A DNA stretch of 64,000 nt, taken from NCBI RefSeq assembly GCF_000299875.1, contig NZ_AMRK01000006.1:172414-236413 (forward strand), given 5' to 3'. The translations under genes were made by a program, and so were the position numbers. The notes under the pieces were generated by a model. That model worked only from the letters and a program-made list of their open reading frames with translations. It did no database searches and was not told where the DNA came from. This stretch comes from Celeribacter baekdonensis B30. Lineage in GTDB: Bacteria; Pseudomonadota; Alphaproteobacteria; Rhodobacterales; Rhodobacteraceae. Positions 9,292 through 17,959 of this stretch are shown here, piece by piece. Position 1 is the stretch's first letter, and every line of letters begins with the position of its first letter.

Positions 9292-11813
9292 AACTGCGTC
9301 TGGCATGGCGCATTGCTCGGCGTGAATTGCGTGCGGGCCTTCGCGGGTTTCGCGTCCTCTTGATTTGTCTTATCCTTGGCGTGGCTGCAATTGCCGCTGT
9401 CACCTCCGTGCGCGAAAGCATCTCTTTGGGCCTCGCTCGCGAAGGCGCTGCTCTTCTGGGCGGGGATGCGGAGATGACATTCACTTATCGCTTTGCCACC
9501 CAAGAAGAACGCGATTGGATGGGGGGGCGGTCTGTTGCGGTCTCCGAGATCGCCGATTTCCGCTCCATGCTCAGCCGCAAGGATGAGCGCGCGCTCACCC
9601 AAGTCAAAGCCGTCGATGCCGCTTATCCTCTAATCGGGACTGTCGGTTTGCGCCCAGACATGCCGCTCGCGGCGGCGCTTACGGGTCGCGATGGCGTGCC
9701 TGGTATCGTCCTCGATCCAATGTTGAGTGACCGGCTCGGACTTACCCTTGGCGAGACTGTACGTCTTGGCGATGTCGCCTTTGTTGTCATGGCAGAACTC
9801 ACACGCGAACCAGATGGGGCCTCGGCCGGGTTCACCCTTGGCCCGCGCAGCATCGTGGCGCGCGAGGCACTTCGCAACACCGCGCTTTTGTCGCCCGGCT
9901 CCTTGTTCGATGCGGCGTATCGGCTCAAACTTGCGCCACAAACCGATCTTGATGCACTCAAATCCCGCGCAGAAGCCGAGGTTGCAGAGGGCGGATTTCG
10001 CTGGCGGGATTCCCGCAATGGTGCGCCCGGTGTGAATCGGTTTGTCGAACGGCTCAGTTCCTTTTTGGTGCTTGTGGGGCTTGCTGGCCTTGCGGTCGGC
10101 GGCGTTGGCGTTTCCTCTGCGGTGCGCGCTTATCTCGATCGTAAAATTGCCAGCATCGCCACGCTCAAAACCCTTGGTGCAGATCGCGCCACAATCCTGA
10201 TGATCTACCTGTTGCAGGTGGGCGTTTTGACGCTTTTGGCGATTGTCGGTGGGTTGGTCCTTGGCGCGCTCATCCCGTTGATCGCAGCGCCGTTTTTGCA
10301 AGGTATTCTCCCCGTTCCGATGGACACCACCGTTCATGCCGGCCCGTTGTTTGAAGCGGCTCTTTATGGTCTGCTCTCCAGTGCCATTTTCGTGCTTTGG
10401 CCCTTGGCTCTCACCGAAAAAATCCGCCCCGCCGCCCTGTATCGAGACGCGCAATTTGGCCTTAAAGGTCTGCCGCGCTGGCCCTATCTTTTGACCGTTT
10501 TCGTCCTGATCGCCGTGCTTGTGAGCGCCGCAGTTCTGTTTTCGGACAGTGCGCGCCTAGTGCTTTGGGCGGGGGCCGGATTGGCGCTTTCCTTTGGGGC
10601 TTTGGTTTTGGCTGGTCGGGGCATGGCTGCACTTGCGCGCCGCTTGGCCCGGCTCAAAGCACTGCGTGGCATTTTGCCCCTGCGCTTGGCACTGGGTTCG
10701 GTCGGCGGACCCGGTGGCGAAACCATTTCCGTTGTCCTTTCGCTTGGGCTGGGCCTCACCGTATTGTCCGCGATCGGCCAAATTGATACCAATTTGCGCG
10801 GCGCGATTGGCCGTGATCTGCCGGATGCCGCGCCTTCCTATTATGTGGTCGATATTCAAAAAGATCAGATCGATGGCGTGCGGAACCGCTTGGCTGAGGA
10901 CCCCGGTGTCACCCGGTTTGAGACCGCGCCGATGCTGCGGGGCATCATCACCCGCATCAATGGTCAGGATGCTCAAACCGTGGCGGGGCCACATTGGGTT
11001 TTGCGTGGAGACCGGGGCATCACCTACGCCGCGCAAAAGCCCGACAATGCCGAAGTGACCGAAGGTGTATGGTGGCCAGAGGGCTACGAGGGGCCACCGC
11101 AAATCAGCTTTGCCGCCGATGAAGCCGCCGAGATGGGGCTGAAGCTCGGGGATGAGATGACCGTGAACATCCTCGGACGTGACATCACCGGCACGATCAC
11201 TTCCTTGCGCAATGTTGATTTTTCCAGCGCGGGGATGGGCTTTGTCCTGACGATGAATCCAGCGGCTTTGTCCGGCGCGCCGCACACCCATATCGCCACG
11301 ATCTATGCCACGCCTGAGGCGGAGACCCCTTTGATCCGTGATCTGGCGCGGGCCTATCCCAACATCACCACGATCCGCGTACGAGATGCGATTGATCGGG
11401 TCAGTTCTATCCTCAAAAGCATCGCGGCCGCCACCACTTTGGGGGCGATGGCCACTTTGGTGACAGGGGCTGTTGTGTTGGTCGGGGCTGCGGCGGCGGG
11501 CGAGGATCGTCGTCGATTTGAGGCGGCCATTTTAAAAACACTCGGCGCAAGTCGGAACCGGATTTTGGCAAGTTTTGCCCTGAGATCACTTTTGTTGGGG
11601 GCGGCTGCGGGCCTTGTTGCTTTTGGAGCGGGAGCCATTGCCGCTTGGGCTGTGATTCATTTCGTCATGGAGGCAGAGTTCACCCTGTCCCTCCTGTCGG
11701 CGCTCTGGATCGTGGTTGGTGGGATCAGCGTCACGCTGATCACCTCCTTGTTCTTTTCATGGCGTGCCATGTTGGTCCGGCCTGCGCGGGTGTTGCGCAG
11801 CGCGGATGGCTAA
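9288..11813 (+). CDS. ABC transporter permease, FtsX-like (YbbP family)
   Basis: Large 841-residue permease partner of the preceding ATPase. A first helix near residues 22-42 (LLICLILGVAAIAAVTSV) is followed by a periplasmic domain. FtsX-type helix bundles lie near residues 260-400 and 710-835, with further helices around 405-450, the duplicated layout of YbbP. Periplasmic segments (about 45-255 and 480-700) are long. The gene ends 3 bases from the convergent ackA stop. Likely works with the TesA-like esterase on envelope lipids or hydrophobic compounds, which is inference from conserved linkage. Confidence 0.92.
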   Translation: MKLRLAWRIARRELRAGLRGFRVLLICLILGVAAIAAVTSVRESISLGLAREGAALLGGDAEMTFTYRFATQEERDWMGGRSVAVSEIADFRSMLSRKDERALTQVKAVDAAYPLIGTVGLRPDMPLAAALTGRDGVPGIVLDPMLSDRLGLTLGETVRLGDVAFVVMAELTREPDGASAGFTLGPRSIVAREALRNTALLSPGSLFDAAYRLKLAPQTDLDALKSRAEAEVAEGGFRWRDSRNGAPGVNRFVERLSSFLVLVGLAGLAVGGVGVSSAVRAYLDRKIASIATLKTLGADRATILMIYLLQVGVLTLLAIVGGLVLGALIPLIAAPFLQGILPVPMDTTVHAGPLFEAALYGLLSSAIFVLWPLALTEKIRPAALYRDAQFGLKGLPRWPYLLTVFVLIAVLVSAAVLFSDSARLVLWAGAGLALSFGALVLAGRGMAALARRLARLKALRGILPLRLALGSVGGPGGETISVVLSLGLGLTVLSAIGQIDTNLRGAIGRDLPDAAPSYYVVDIQKDQIDGVRNRLAEDPGVTRFETAPMLRGIITRINGQDAQTVAGPHWVLRGDRGITYAAQKPDNAEVTEGVWWPEGYEGPPQISFAADEAAEMGLKLGDEMTVNILGRDITGTITSLRNVDFSSAGMGFVLTMNPAALSGAPHTHIATIYATPEAETPLIRDLARAYPNITTIRVRDAIDRVSSILKSIAAATTLGAMATLVTGAVVLVGAAAAGEDRRRFEAAILKTLGASRNRILASFALRSLLLGAAAGLVAFGAGAIAAWAVIHFVMEAEFTLSLLSALWIVVGGISVTLITSLFFSWRAMLVRPARVLRSADG

Positions 11814-11816
11814 GGC

Positions 11817-12980
11817 CTAGTGGCGCGGTATCAAGGCCCGTGCCACCGCATCCGCGATCACCTGTTCTTCGTCTGTTGGAATGACCATCACAGGCGTCGG
11901 GCCTTTGCCGATGTCTCGGGCATTGCAGTCGTTGGCGTCCCCATCCAGCTCAATGCCAAGATACCCAAGTCGATCAATGATTTGGGCTCGAATCCTGGCT
12001 GAATTCTCCCCGATCCCGCCGCAAAAGATTAGCGCGTCGATGCCAGATAGCGTTGCTGCCATCGCCCCTATTTCACGCCGCACACGATAGACGAAATACT
12101 CTATTGCATCCTTGGCTTCGGGGGCATCGGAAGCCTCCAAAACTTGCATATCCGCACTGAGTCCTGACAGGCCCAACAGCCCGGATTCGTGGTAGAGCAT
12201 ATGTGTCAGCTCTTTCGCGCTCATGCCTTCGGTTTCCATCAAGTACAGCAGGATGCCGGGATCAAGCTGGCCGGAACGTGTCGACATCGGGAGGCCATCG
12301 AGCGGCGAAAACCCCATGGTGGATGAGATCGAGTGCCCGTTGTTTACCGCGCAAATGGAGGCGCCACTGCCCAAATGGGCGATGATCAAGCGCTTGTTGC
12401 GCAACTCCGGGCGTTCTCGGACAATCTGATGAGAGACGTAATCATAGCTCAGGCCGTGAAAGCCATAGCGTTTGATCCCCTGTTTGTAGAACCGCCTCGG
12501 GATCGCATAAATATCGTTTTCCCAAGGGTGGTTGCGGTGAAACGCCGTGTCGAAACAGCCGATTTGCAATGCATAGGGAAAGGCGCGTTTGGCCGCCTCG
12601 ACCGCAGACAGATTGTGCGGTTGGTGCAGCGGGGCAAGCGGATTGAAGGTCGCAAGATCGGCCATCACATCGTCGGTGAGTTCGGTCGGCGTGGCGCGCA
12701 AAGGGCCGCCGTGAACAATACGGTGCCCAACGCCTGCGACCTCCTGACCCTCCAAAAGCGGCGTGATCCTCTCAAGGATCACCATGAGGGCATCGGTTTG
12801 ATTGGATGCTTTGACGGAGTGGGTGCTGTCCGGCCCACCGTGTTTGAACTTGAAACTTGAATTTGATCCGATGCCCTGTACGAGACCGCGCGCAATCATT
12901 CTGGGGTCTTCACCAGATTTATAAAGGGCAAATTTGACCGAAGACGATCCGGCATTCACCGTCAGAATGCGTTGTCCCAT
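11817..12980 (-). CDS. ackA: acetate kinase
   Basis: Converts acetyl phosphate and ADP to acetate and ATP, reversibly. 387 residues from the ATG at 12980. Family motifs: N-terminal VNAGSSSVKFALY, GHRIVHGG, FHGLSYDYVS, HLGSGASICAV and GGIGENSA. The A of its start codon is the last base of the upstream pta stop (TAATG), so translation is coupled. It forms a two-gene operon with the MaoC-Pta fusion and makes or consumes acetyl phosphate with it. Confidence 0.97.
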   Translation of the reverse strand: MGQRILTVNAGSSSVKFALYKSGEDPRMIARGLVQGIGSNSSFKFKHGGPDSTHSVKASNQTDALMVILERITPLLEGQEVAGVGHRIVHGGPLRATPTELTDDVMADLATFNPLAPLHQPHNLSAVEAAKRAFPYALQIGCFDTAFHRNHPWENDIYAIPRRFYKQGIKRYGFHGLSYDYVSHQIVRERPELRNKRLIIAHLGSGASICAVNNGHSISSTMGFSPLDGLPMSTRSGQLDPGILLYLMETEGMSAKELTHMLYHESGLLGLSGLSADMQVLEASDAPEAKDAIEYFVYRVRREIGAMAATLSGIDALIFCGGIGENSARIRAQIIDRLGYLGIELDGDANDCNARDIGKGPTPVMVIPTDEEQVIADAVARALIPRH

Positions 12981-14371
12981 TACTGAACGCCTTGCATCCG
13001 ATGGGCGTGTAGCGCGGCGACTGCGCAAGAGGCGAGGCGGGATTTGTCGCTGTCTGAACGCGAATTTAAAATGATCGGGCAGCTTGCCCCCATGACGACG
13101 CCCGCTGCTTCTGCATGGGCGATGAAAGACAGCTCCTTGGCCAACATGTTTCCGCTTTCCAAATTCGGTGCAACAAGGATTTCGGCACATCCGGCAACCA
13201 GGCTCTTTAGCCCTTTTGACCGAGCCGCCGCCAAGCTTACCGCATTGTCCATGGCCAGAGGACCGTCCACGATTCCGCCGGTGATTTGACCACGCTCCGC
13301 CATTTTTGATAGGGCGGCAGCATCAAGCGTTGACGGGATTTTTGGGTTTACTGTCTCAACAGCGGACAAGATCCCGACTTTTGGGAGTTCGATCCCAAGG
13401 CTTTGCGCAAGGTCGATGGCGTTCTGGACGATGTCCACTTTCGTGGGGAGGTCAGGCGCAATATTGATGGCCGCATCGGTGACCATCAACACATGCGGAA
13501 GGCCGGGAACATCCATGACAAAAATGTGGCTGATGCGGCGTCCCGTTTTCAATCCGCCGTTTGATCGCAAAATCGGTCGCAAAAGATCGTCTGTGTGAAG
13601 GTGTCCCTTCATAATTGCGGCCGCACGTTTTTCATGAATCATGTCGACTGCAATTTGAGACGCCTCAATGTGATTTGTACAGTGTATGATGTCGATGCCA
13701 TCGAGGGACAGGCCGTTCTCTTGTGCCGTACGGGCGATTTTATCCTGATCACCGATCAAGATCGGGATGATAATTGTGTGCTCTGCTGCCAGCAACGCTC
13801 CACGCAATGAATTGACATCCTCGGGCGCGACGATGGCAGTTCTTATTGCTGGCAGTGGCTCGGCCATTTCTAGCAGCTTATCAAAATGACGATGGCTTTC
13901 GACAGTGAGGCCCGGTACGTCATGCGCGTCAAAGCGGTCTTTTTTATCCGGCGCGATAACTTCGGCTTCACCGTCTACCAACAAGGTTCCATCTGCGAGG
14001 GACACTGTTGTATGAAAAATCGCGCAACGGTCATTTCCTTTACGGATCAGCTTGACGCGGGCAACCAACTCGTCCCCGGCATGGGCTCGGTCGAGAAACC
14101 GAAGGCTCTGAGATTTATAGAGTGTCCCCGGACCCGGAAGACGATTTCCAAGGACCGATGAAATGAGAGAACCAACCCAAAATGAGGGCGCAACGGCTTC
14201 AGGCTTCCCGTCTTTGTCGCCATCCTCATGCGGGAGATGCATTGGATTTAAATTGCCTGAAGCATGGGCAAAAACATATAGATCATCGGCGACGCATAAA
14301 CGCCGGGTCTCTGCTTCCATGCCGATCTCAAGCTGATCGAATGGAACATTTTGGAATACAGTCACGTGCAA
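12980..14371 (-). CDS. pta: bifunctional MaoC-like hydratase / phosphate acetyltransferase
   Basis: 463 residues in two parts. Residues about 10-140 form a MaoC hot-dog domain (FAHASGNLNPMHLP is the hydratase-like motif). Residues about 155-463 form a phosphate acetyl/butyryltransferase domain (GHLHTDDLLRP, FVMDVPGLPHVLMVTDAAINIAPDL, ending VVMGASCPIILNSRSDS). The Pta part converts acetyl-CoA and phosphate to acetyl phosphate for AckA. The role of the hydratase-like part is unproven; this fusion recurs in alphaproteobacteria next to ackA. Whether the substrate is acetyl- or another acyl-CoA cannot be told from sequence. Confidence 0.93.
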   Translation of the reverse strand: MHVTVFQNVPFDQLEIGMEAETRRLCVADDLYVFAHASGNLNPMHLPHEDGDKDGKPEAVAPSFWVGSLISSVLGNRLPGPGTLYKSQSLRFLDRAHAGDELVARVKLIRKGNDRCAIFHTTVSLADGTLLVDGEAEVIAPDKKDRFDAHDVPGLTVESHRHFDKLLEMAEPLPAIRTAIVAPEDVNSLRGALLAAEHTIIIPILIGDQDKIARTAQENGLSLDGIDIIHCTNHIEASQIAVDMIHEKRAAAIMKGHLHTDDLLRPILRSNGGLKTGRRISHIFVMDVPGLPHVLMVTDAAINIAPDLPTKVDIVQNAIDLAQSLGIELPKVGILSAVETVNPKIPSTLDAAALSKMAERGQITGGIVDGPLAMDNAVSLAAARSKGLKSLVAGCAEILVAPNLESGNMLAKELSFIAHAEAAGVVMGASCPIILNSRSDSDKSRLASCAVAALHAHRMQGVQ

Positions 14372-14415
14372 CCCTTGCTGCGCTGGAATTTCAGTTGTCC
14401 TACACTTGTGACATA

Positions 14416-14509
14416 AAGTGGTGCGACTCTATGAGCCATATCAATGCAAACCTGTGGTTTTATGAAACTTGAACATTTTTATCATGTTGATGATCGTTGT
14501 GCACCACTT
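14416..14509. repeat. 9-bp inverted repeat in the pta/MCP intergenic region
   Basis: AAGTGGTGC at 14416-14424 is repeated inverted as GCACCACTT at 14501-14509, 76 bases apart. It lies upstream of the minus-strand maoC-pta gene and could be a pair of operator half sites. A 9-bp match in a gap of this size can also occur by chance, so confidence is low. The rest of 14372-14613 holds only the stem-loop at 14572-14604. Confidence 0.25.
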
Positions 14510-14571
14510 CCGGCGACCAAATTGCTCGCGAGAACAGTCTGAGCTGTCTCAATGAGCCGGAGCCGGGGTAA

Positions 14572-14604
14572 GGCGTCAAATGGGTGTGTGGCCATTTGAG
14601 CGCC
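14572..14604 (-). terminator. stem-loop after the chemoreceptor gene
   Basis: TCAAATGG (14576-14583) pairs with CCATTTGA (14592-14599) around an 8-base loop. The stem extends through GGCG/CGCC with one bulged base. It begins 10 bases past the MCP stop at 14614 on the minus strand, the right place for a terminator, but no T run follows. Confidence 0.45.
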
Positions 14605-14613
14605 CTGCGCGGT

Positions 14614-17412
14614 TTAGGACGCAATGCTGAAGTCAACTTTATTGCTTGAGGCGGGGGTTGGTTTGGTGGAGGGCACATAAGTGTCTTCTTTCAAAACAAA
14701 CTGTGAAACAATCTCGCTGAGCGTCGCAGCTTCGTTGGCCAGTGAAAAGCTTGCGGCTGTTGTCTCTTCAAACATAGCCGCGTTTTGTTGGGTGGTTTGA
14801 TCAAGGTTGGCGACCGCCGTGTTGATCTCGGAAATCCCAGCGGATTGTTCTTCGGCAGAGGTCGCGATCTCTGACATATGGGTGGCAATCTCGGAGACAT
14901 CATGCACGATCGAGCGGAGGGCTTCGCCCGTTTGGTCGACAAGGGAAACACCACGCCCCACCTCTTGCCCGGATTCCGAAATCAAGTTGTTGATTTCACG
15001 CGCGGCCTCTGAGGATCTTTGTGCCAGAGCGCGAACTTCGGATGCAACAACTGCAAAGCCACGGCCTGCCTCGCCCGCACGGGCGGCTTCGACGCCTGCG
15101 TTGAGTGCAAGGAGATTGGTTTGAAAGGCGATATCGTCGATCACACTGATGATTTTGGAAATTTTTTCCGAGGATTCAGAGATTGCATCCATAGCAGAAA
15201 TCGCCTCTTTCACCACCGTGCTTGCAGATTGAGCATTCATCTTTGCTCCACCAACGGTTTTGTTTGCGAGGGCTGCTCCGTCAGCGGCGGATTTGACGGC
15301 CGCGGTCAGTTGCGTCAACGCTGATGCGGTTTCTCCGAGTGTCGATGCAGCACGCTCTGTACGGCGAGACAAATCATCAGCGGCGTTTGAAATCTCACCT
15401 GAGTTCGAGTGTATTGTTTGAGCTGTTTCGGAGAGGCGTTCGACCACCGAGCGCAAAGAACTGACTGCCGCGTTATAATCCATGCGCAGTTGTTCGTAGC
15501 TCGCTGGAAATTGTTGATCAATCGTTTGGCGAACGTCACCTTGGGACAGGCGGCGGAGCCCCTCTGCAAGGGCTTCGACAACAGCACTTTGTTCGGCGTG
15601 GCGGGCTTTGCGCTCGGACTCTGCGGCATCTTCAAGTGCGCGGCGCTCCTGTTCGGCGGCAAGTTCACGTTCCCTGTCTTGGGCGGCTTGTTGCTTTTGC
15701 CGCTCAAGTTCTGCTGCTTCGCGTTCCGTTTTTTCACGGGCGGCTTCTTTTTGCATTTGGGTTGCACGCCGTGCATTTTCGGCGGCTTCGCCTTCCATAC
15801 GGTCTTTTTCGACCAGATTGTTGCGGAATACTGTGAGCGCGGAGAACAGTCGTGCGATTTCTCCGTATCGGCCCCCAACGCGTTTGATTTCTGACATGTC
15901 CCCGATGGCAAGGCGTTCGGTGCTTGCTGTCACGGCGGACAGGGGGCGCATAATCAGGAGAAAAGTCAAAACCGGTGCCCCAAGAACAATTGCCGCAGCA
16001 ATCAAGGCGATTCCGTTCATTGTTACAGACGCTTGTTTGGCGGTACCCATCAACGTTTGGCTCGCGTCTGCGATGCCGACGATGGAGTCTTTTGAAATGC
16101 TCATGACAATATCGCTGATCCGCAAAAGGCCCGACGAGACAGAGTCGGTTGCGATTTGACCCAGACCACGTGCTTCCAGAGCTTCGATCCGGGTGGCTAA
16201 GAGACCGGTCTCGGCATTGGTGGCCTCAAGAAGCAAAGCCACTTTTTCTGCGAGGTCTGGCGGGAGATTTTGTAACGTTTCCCGGATGCGTGGGGTTTCG
16301 CCATCAATTTCAAACTGCAAGGCATGGATATACCCCGCGTTGATGGAGGCCGCACCTTGCAGAGCTTTGATCAAGATGGATTTAAGTGAGGTATCGAGGC
16401 GTGCGAGATCGGCGATGTTCTTGACGTCAGTGTCGAGAAGGTCTTTGACGACTTTGGCGTTTTGCGCGAGCGTATTTGTGCTCTCGGTATCCAGACCCGC
16501 AAGAACACGTTCCACAGCCTGCGACGTCACTTCGTTCAGGGTCTCTTGGGACGTGCGCAAAAGACGGGCGCGGACCTTCATATCGGAAGGTGACAAAGTA
16601 ATAAACTCGGCCTGAAAAGCGGCGGCTTCGCGAATGGAAGGCACGAACTCAGCAGAAGACGTGTTGTGTTCCATTTCCACGAGCAGCGCATCAATCCGTG
16701 CCTGGGCCTCGCCGGCCATCGCCTGAAGGTCTGAGCGGGTTCCGAAATCGTTGGTTTCAAGAAGCGCCTGGGTTGCCCCGACCGTGAGATTCAATTCTGC
16801 CTTGAGTAGCAATGCGAGTTTCAGAGCGTCAACTTCGCGTTTAAGGAGGTGTTTGACGCTTTGGTTGGATTTCGAACTGGCATTATTCCCTGCCAACAAC
16901 AGCGCAAAGGAGGCGCGGTCAATCCGGTCCTGTAGGGCTTCGCTCAATTCACGCGATTGCTGGTTGAGTGTTGAGAGCGCTTTCATGTTGCGGCTTTGGG
17001 CCATCAATTCGGCGTTACGGGCGGCCATCAATGTATCAATGTCGGAGGTGAGAGCACTCATTTCAGTCTCGACATTCGCGTATTTGTCGAGATCCAGATC
17101 CTGGATCTGAGTCAGAAGACGGGACCGCGTTTCGCGCACGGTGTCGGAATTGGATTCGATGGCGAGATGCGAGTTTGTGGTCAGCAGCGTGTTGATTGCA
17201 TCTTTGAGGCTGGACACGGAATTGGCGATACCAGAGGCCGTTTCAAGCGGTGGAATAGAATCTGCCACCAGTGTTTCAACCTCATCATTGATCGTTGAGA
17301 TCAGTGAACCAGACACGAGGATCGCAGCGGCGGTGGTTCCAGCCAGCGCCAGCATAATCACCAAAATTTTGGCCGCGACCGATCCAAGGAGGGTCCTGAT
17401 TTTCGTCTTCAT
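14614..17412 (-). CDS. methyl-accepting chemotaxis protein
   Basis: Transmembrane chemoreceptor, 932 residues. First helix about residues 14-36, an unusually long periplasmic sensor (about 37-465, helical, no recognised small-molecule fold), second helix about 466-488, then HAMP (489-540). A charged Lys/Glu/Gln-rich coiled coil follows (about 540-610), then a second HAMP-like segment (610-665) and the signalling hairpin. The hairpin tip reads DDIAFQTNLLALNAGVEAAR, the contact region for CheA and CheW. The ligand is unknown; no other chemotaxis gene lies in the window. It stands alone, with a stem-loop after its stop. Confidence 0.95.
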   Translation of the reverse strand: MKTKIRTLLGSVAAKILVIMLALAGTTAAAILVSGSLISTINDEVETLVADSIPPLETASGIANSVSSLKDAINTLLTTNSHLAIESNSDTVRETRSRLLTQIQDLDLDKYANVETEMSALTSDIDTLMAARNAELMAQSRNMKALSTLNQQSRELSEALQDRIDRASFALLLAGNNASSKSNQSVKHLLKREVDALKLALLLKAELNLTVGATQALLETNDFGTRSDLQAMAGEAQARIDALLVEMEHNTSSAEFVPSIREAAAFQAEFITLSPSDMKVRARLLRTSQETLNEVTSQAVERVLAGLDTESTNTLAQNAKVVKDLLDTDVKNIADLARLDTSLKSILIKALQGAASINAGYIHALQFEIDGETPRIRETLQNLPPDLAEKVALLLEATNAETGLLATRIEALEARGLGQIATDSVSSGLLRISDIVMSISKDSIVGIADASQTLMGTAKQASVTMNGIALIAAAIVLGAPVLTFLLIMRPLSAVTASTERLAIGDMSEIKRVGGRYGEIARLFSALTVFRNNLVEKDRMEGEAAENARRATQMQKEAAREKTEREAAELERQKQQAAQDRERELAAEQERRALEDAAESERKARHAEQSAVVEALAEGLRRLSQGDVRQTIDQQFPASYEQLRMDYNAAVSSLRSVVERLSETAQTIHSNSGEISNAADDLSRRTERAASTLGETASALTQLTAAVKSAADGAALANKTVGGAKMNAQSASTVVKEAISAMDAISESSEKISKIISVIDDIAFQTNLLALNAGVEAARAGEAGRGFAVVASEVRALAQRSSEAAREINNLISESGQEVGRGVSLVDQTGEALRSIVHDVSEIATHMSEIATSAEEQSAGISEINTAVANLDQTTQQNAAMFEETTAASFSLANEAATLSEIVSQFVLKEDTYVPSTKPTPASSNKVDFSIAS

Positions 17413-17704
17413 ACTGCGCTCCGTTCCGTCATTTTCCGAACCCGAACTGTGAAAGGGTCCTGTGTCACTCGACGGGTAAGGTTGCAGTAAGGTGCTAATA
17501 TTCGGTTGATCGGGGCGGAATCACTCAAGTTATATATATTTTGAGTGCGGGATGCGGCGGAATCACTTGGCCTCAGACAGTGTTTGCGTGGAGCAAAGCA
17601 AACGCCATACCTTTATCTTTCGCGCATCAATATGACAATTCTTTAAACATATGCCTAAAAAATAATCAAATTTAATGGATTTGATCCGCGGACATTTGTG
17701 CATT

Positions 17705-17712
17705 TGTATACA
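17705..17712. promoter_or_regulatory. TGTATACA palindrome upstream of urtA
   Basis: An 8-bp perfect palindrome in the context TTTGTATACAGG, about 250 bases before urtA. GntR-family regulators of nitrogen catabolism often bind sites with a TNGTATACNA core, so an operator is possible. No regulator gene is adjacent, so the assignment is tentative. Confidence 0.3.
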
Positions 17713-17891
17713 GGCTTGTGTGCGCGTTTTCTGAGAACACAGACTGGTCCTGCGCGCCATTGTCGTGGGACATCCCGACATCTGAGGTGCGAAAGAGGAC
17801 ATGCGGTGGCGACGAACTTGCCGGTAGCCACCACCGCATTCACAGCAACTGAATTACGCTGCAAAGGGGAATGTAGGCGTTTTGTCCAAAA

Positions 17892-17907
17892 ATTCAATCA
17901 ATTGAAT
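17892..17907. promoter_or_regulatory. ATTCAAT-CA-ATTGAAT inverted repeat upstream of urtA
   Basis: A 7-bp inverted repeat with a 2-base spacer, centred about 60 bases before the urtA start codon. It is well placed for an operator or a short leader hairpin. Its cognate factor is unknown. Confidence 0.35.
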
Positions 17908-17959
17908 GGGCGCCTTTTAAAGGCAGACGCTGCAATCCTGCGGCTTCCAACAAGGGAAC

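Larger units (their letters stand above)
17413..17959. other. 547-base intergenic region between MCP and urtA
   Basis: Divergent control region for the chemoreceptor (minus) and the urt operon (plus). I see no gene in it. The stretch 17625-17690 is markedly AT-rich compared with its surroundings. It contains two palindromic sites listed separately. A search by eye for a sigma-54 promoter (TGGCAC-N5-TTGC) and for an NtrC-type dyad, both common before nitrogen-scavenging genes, found nothing convincing. Confidence 0.6.

Noticed and set aside
17413..17959. Sigma-54 promoter or NtrC site before urtA
   Set aside because: No TGGCAC-N5-TTGC or comparable sequence was found by eye.
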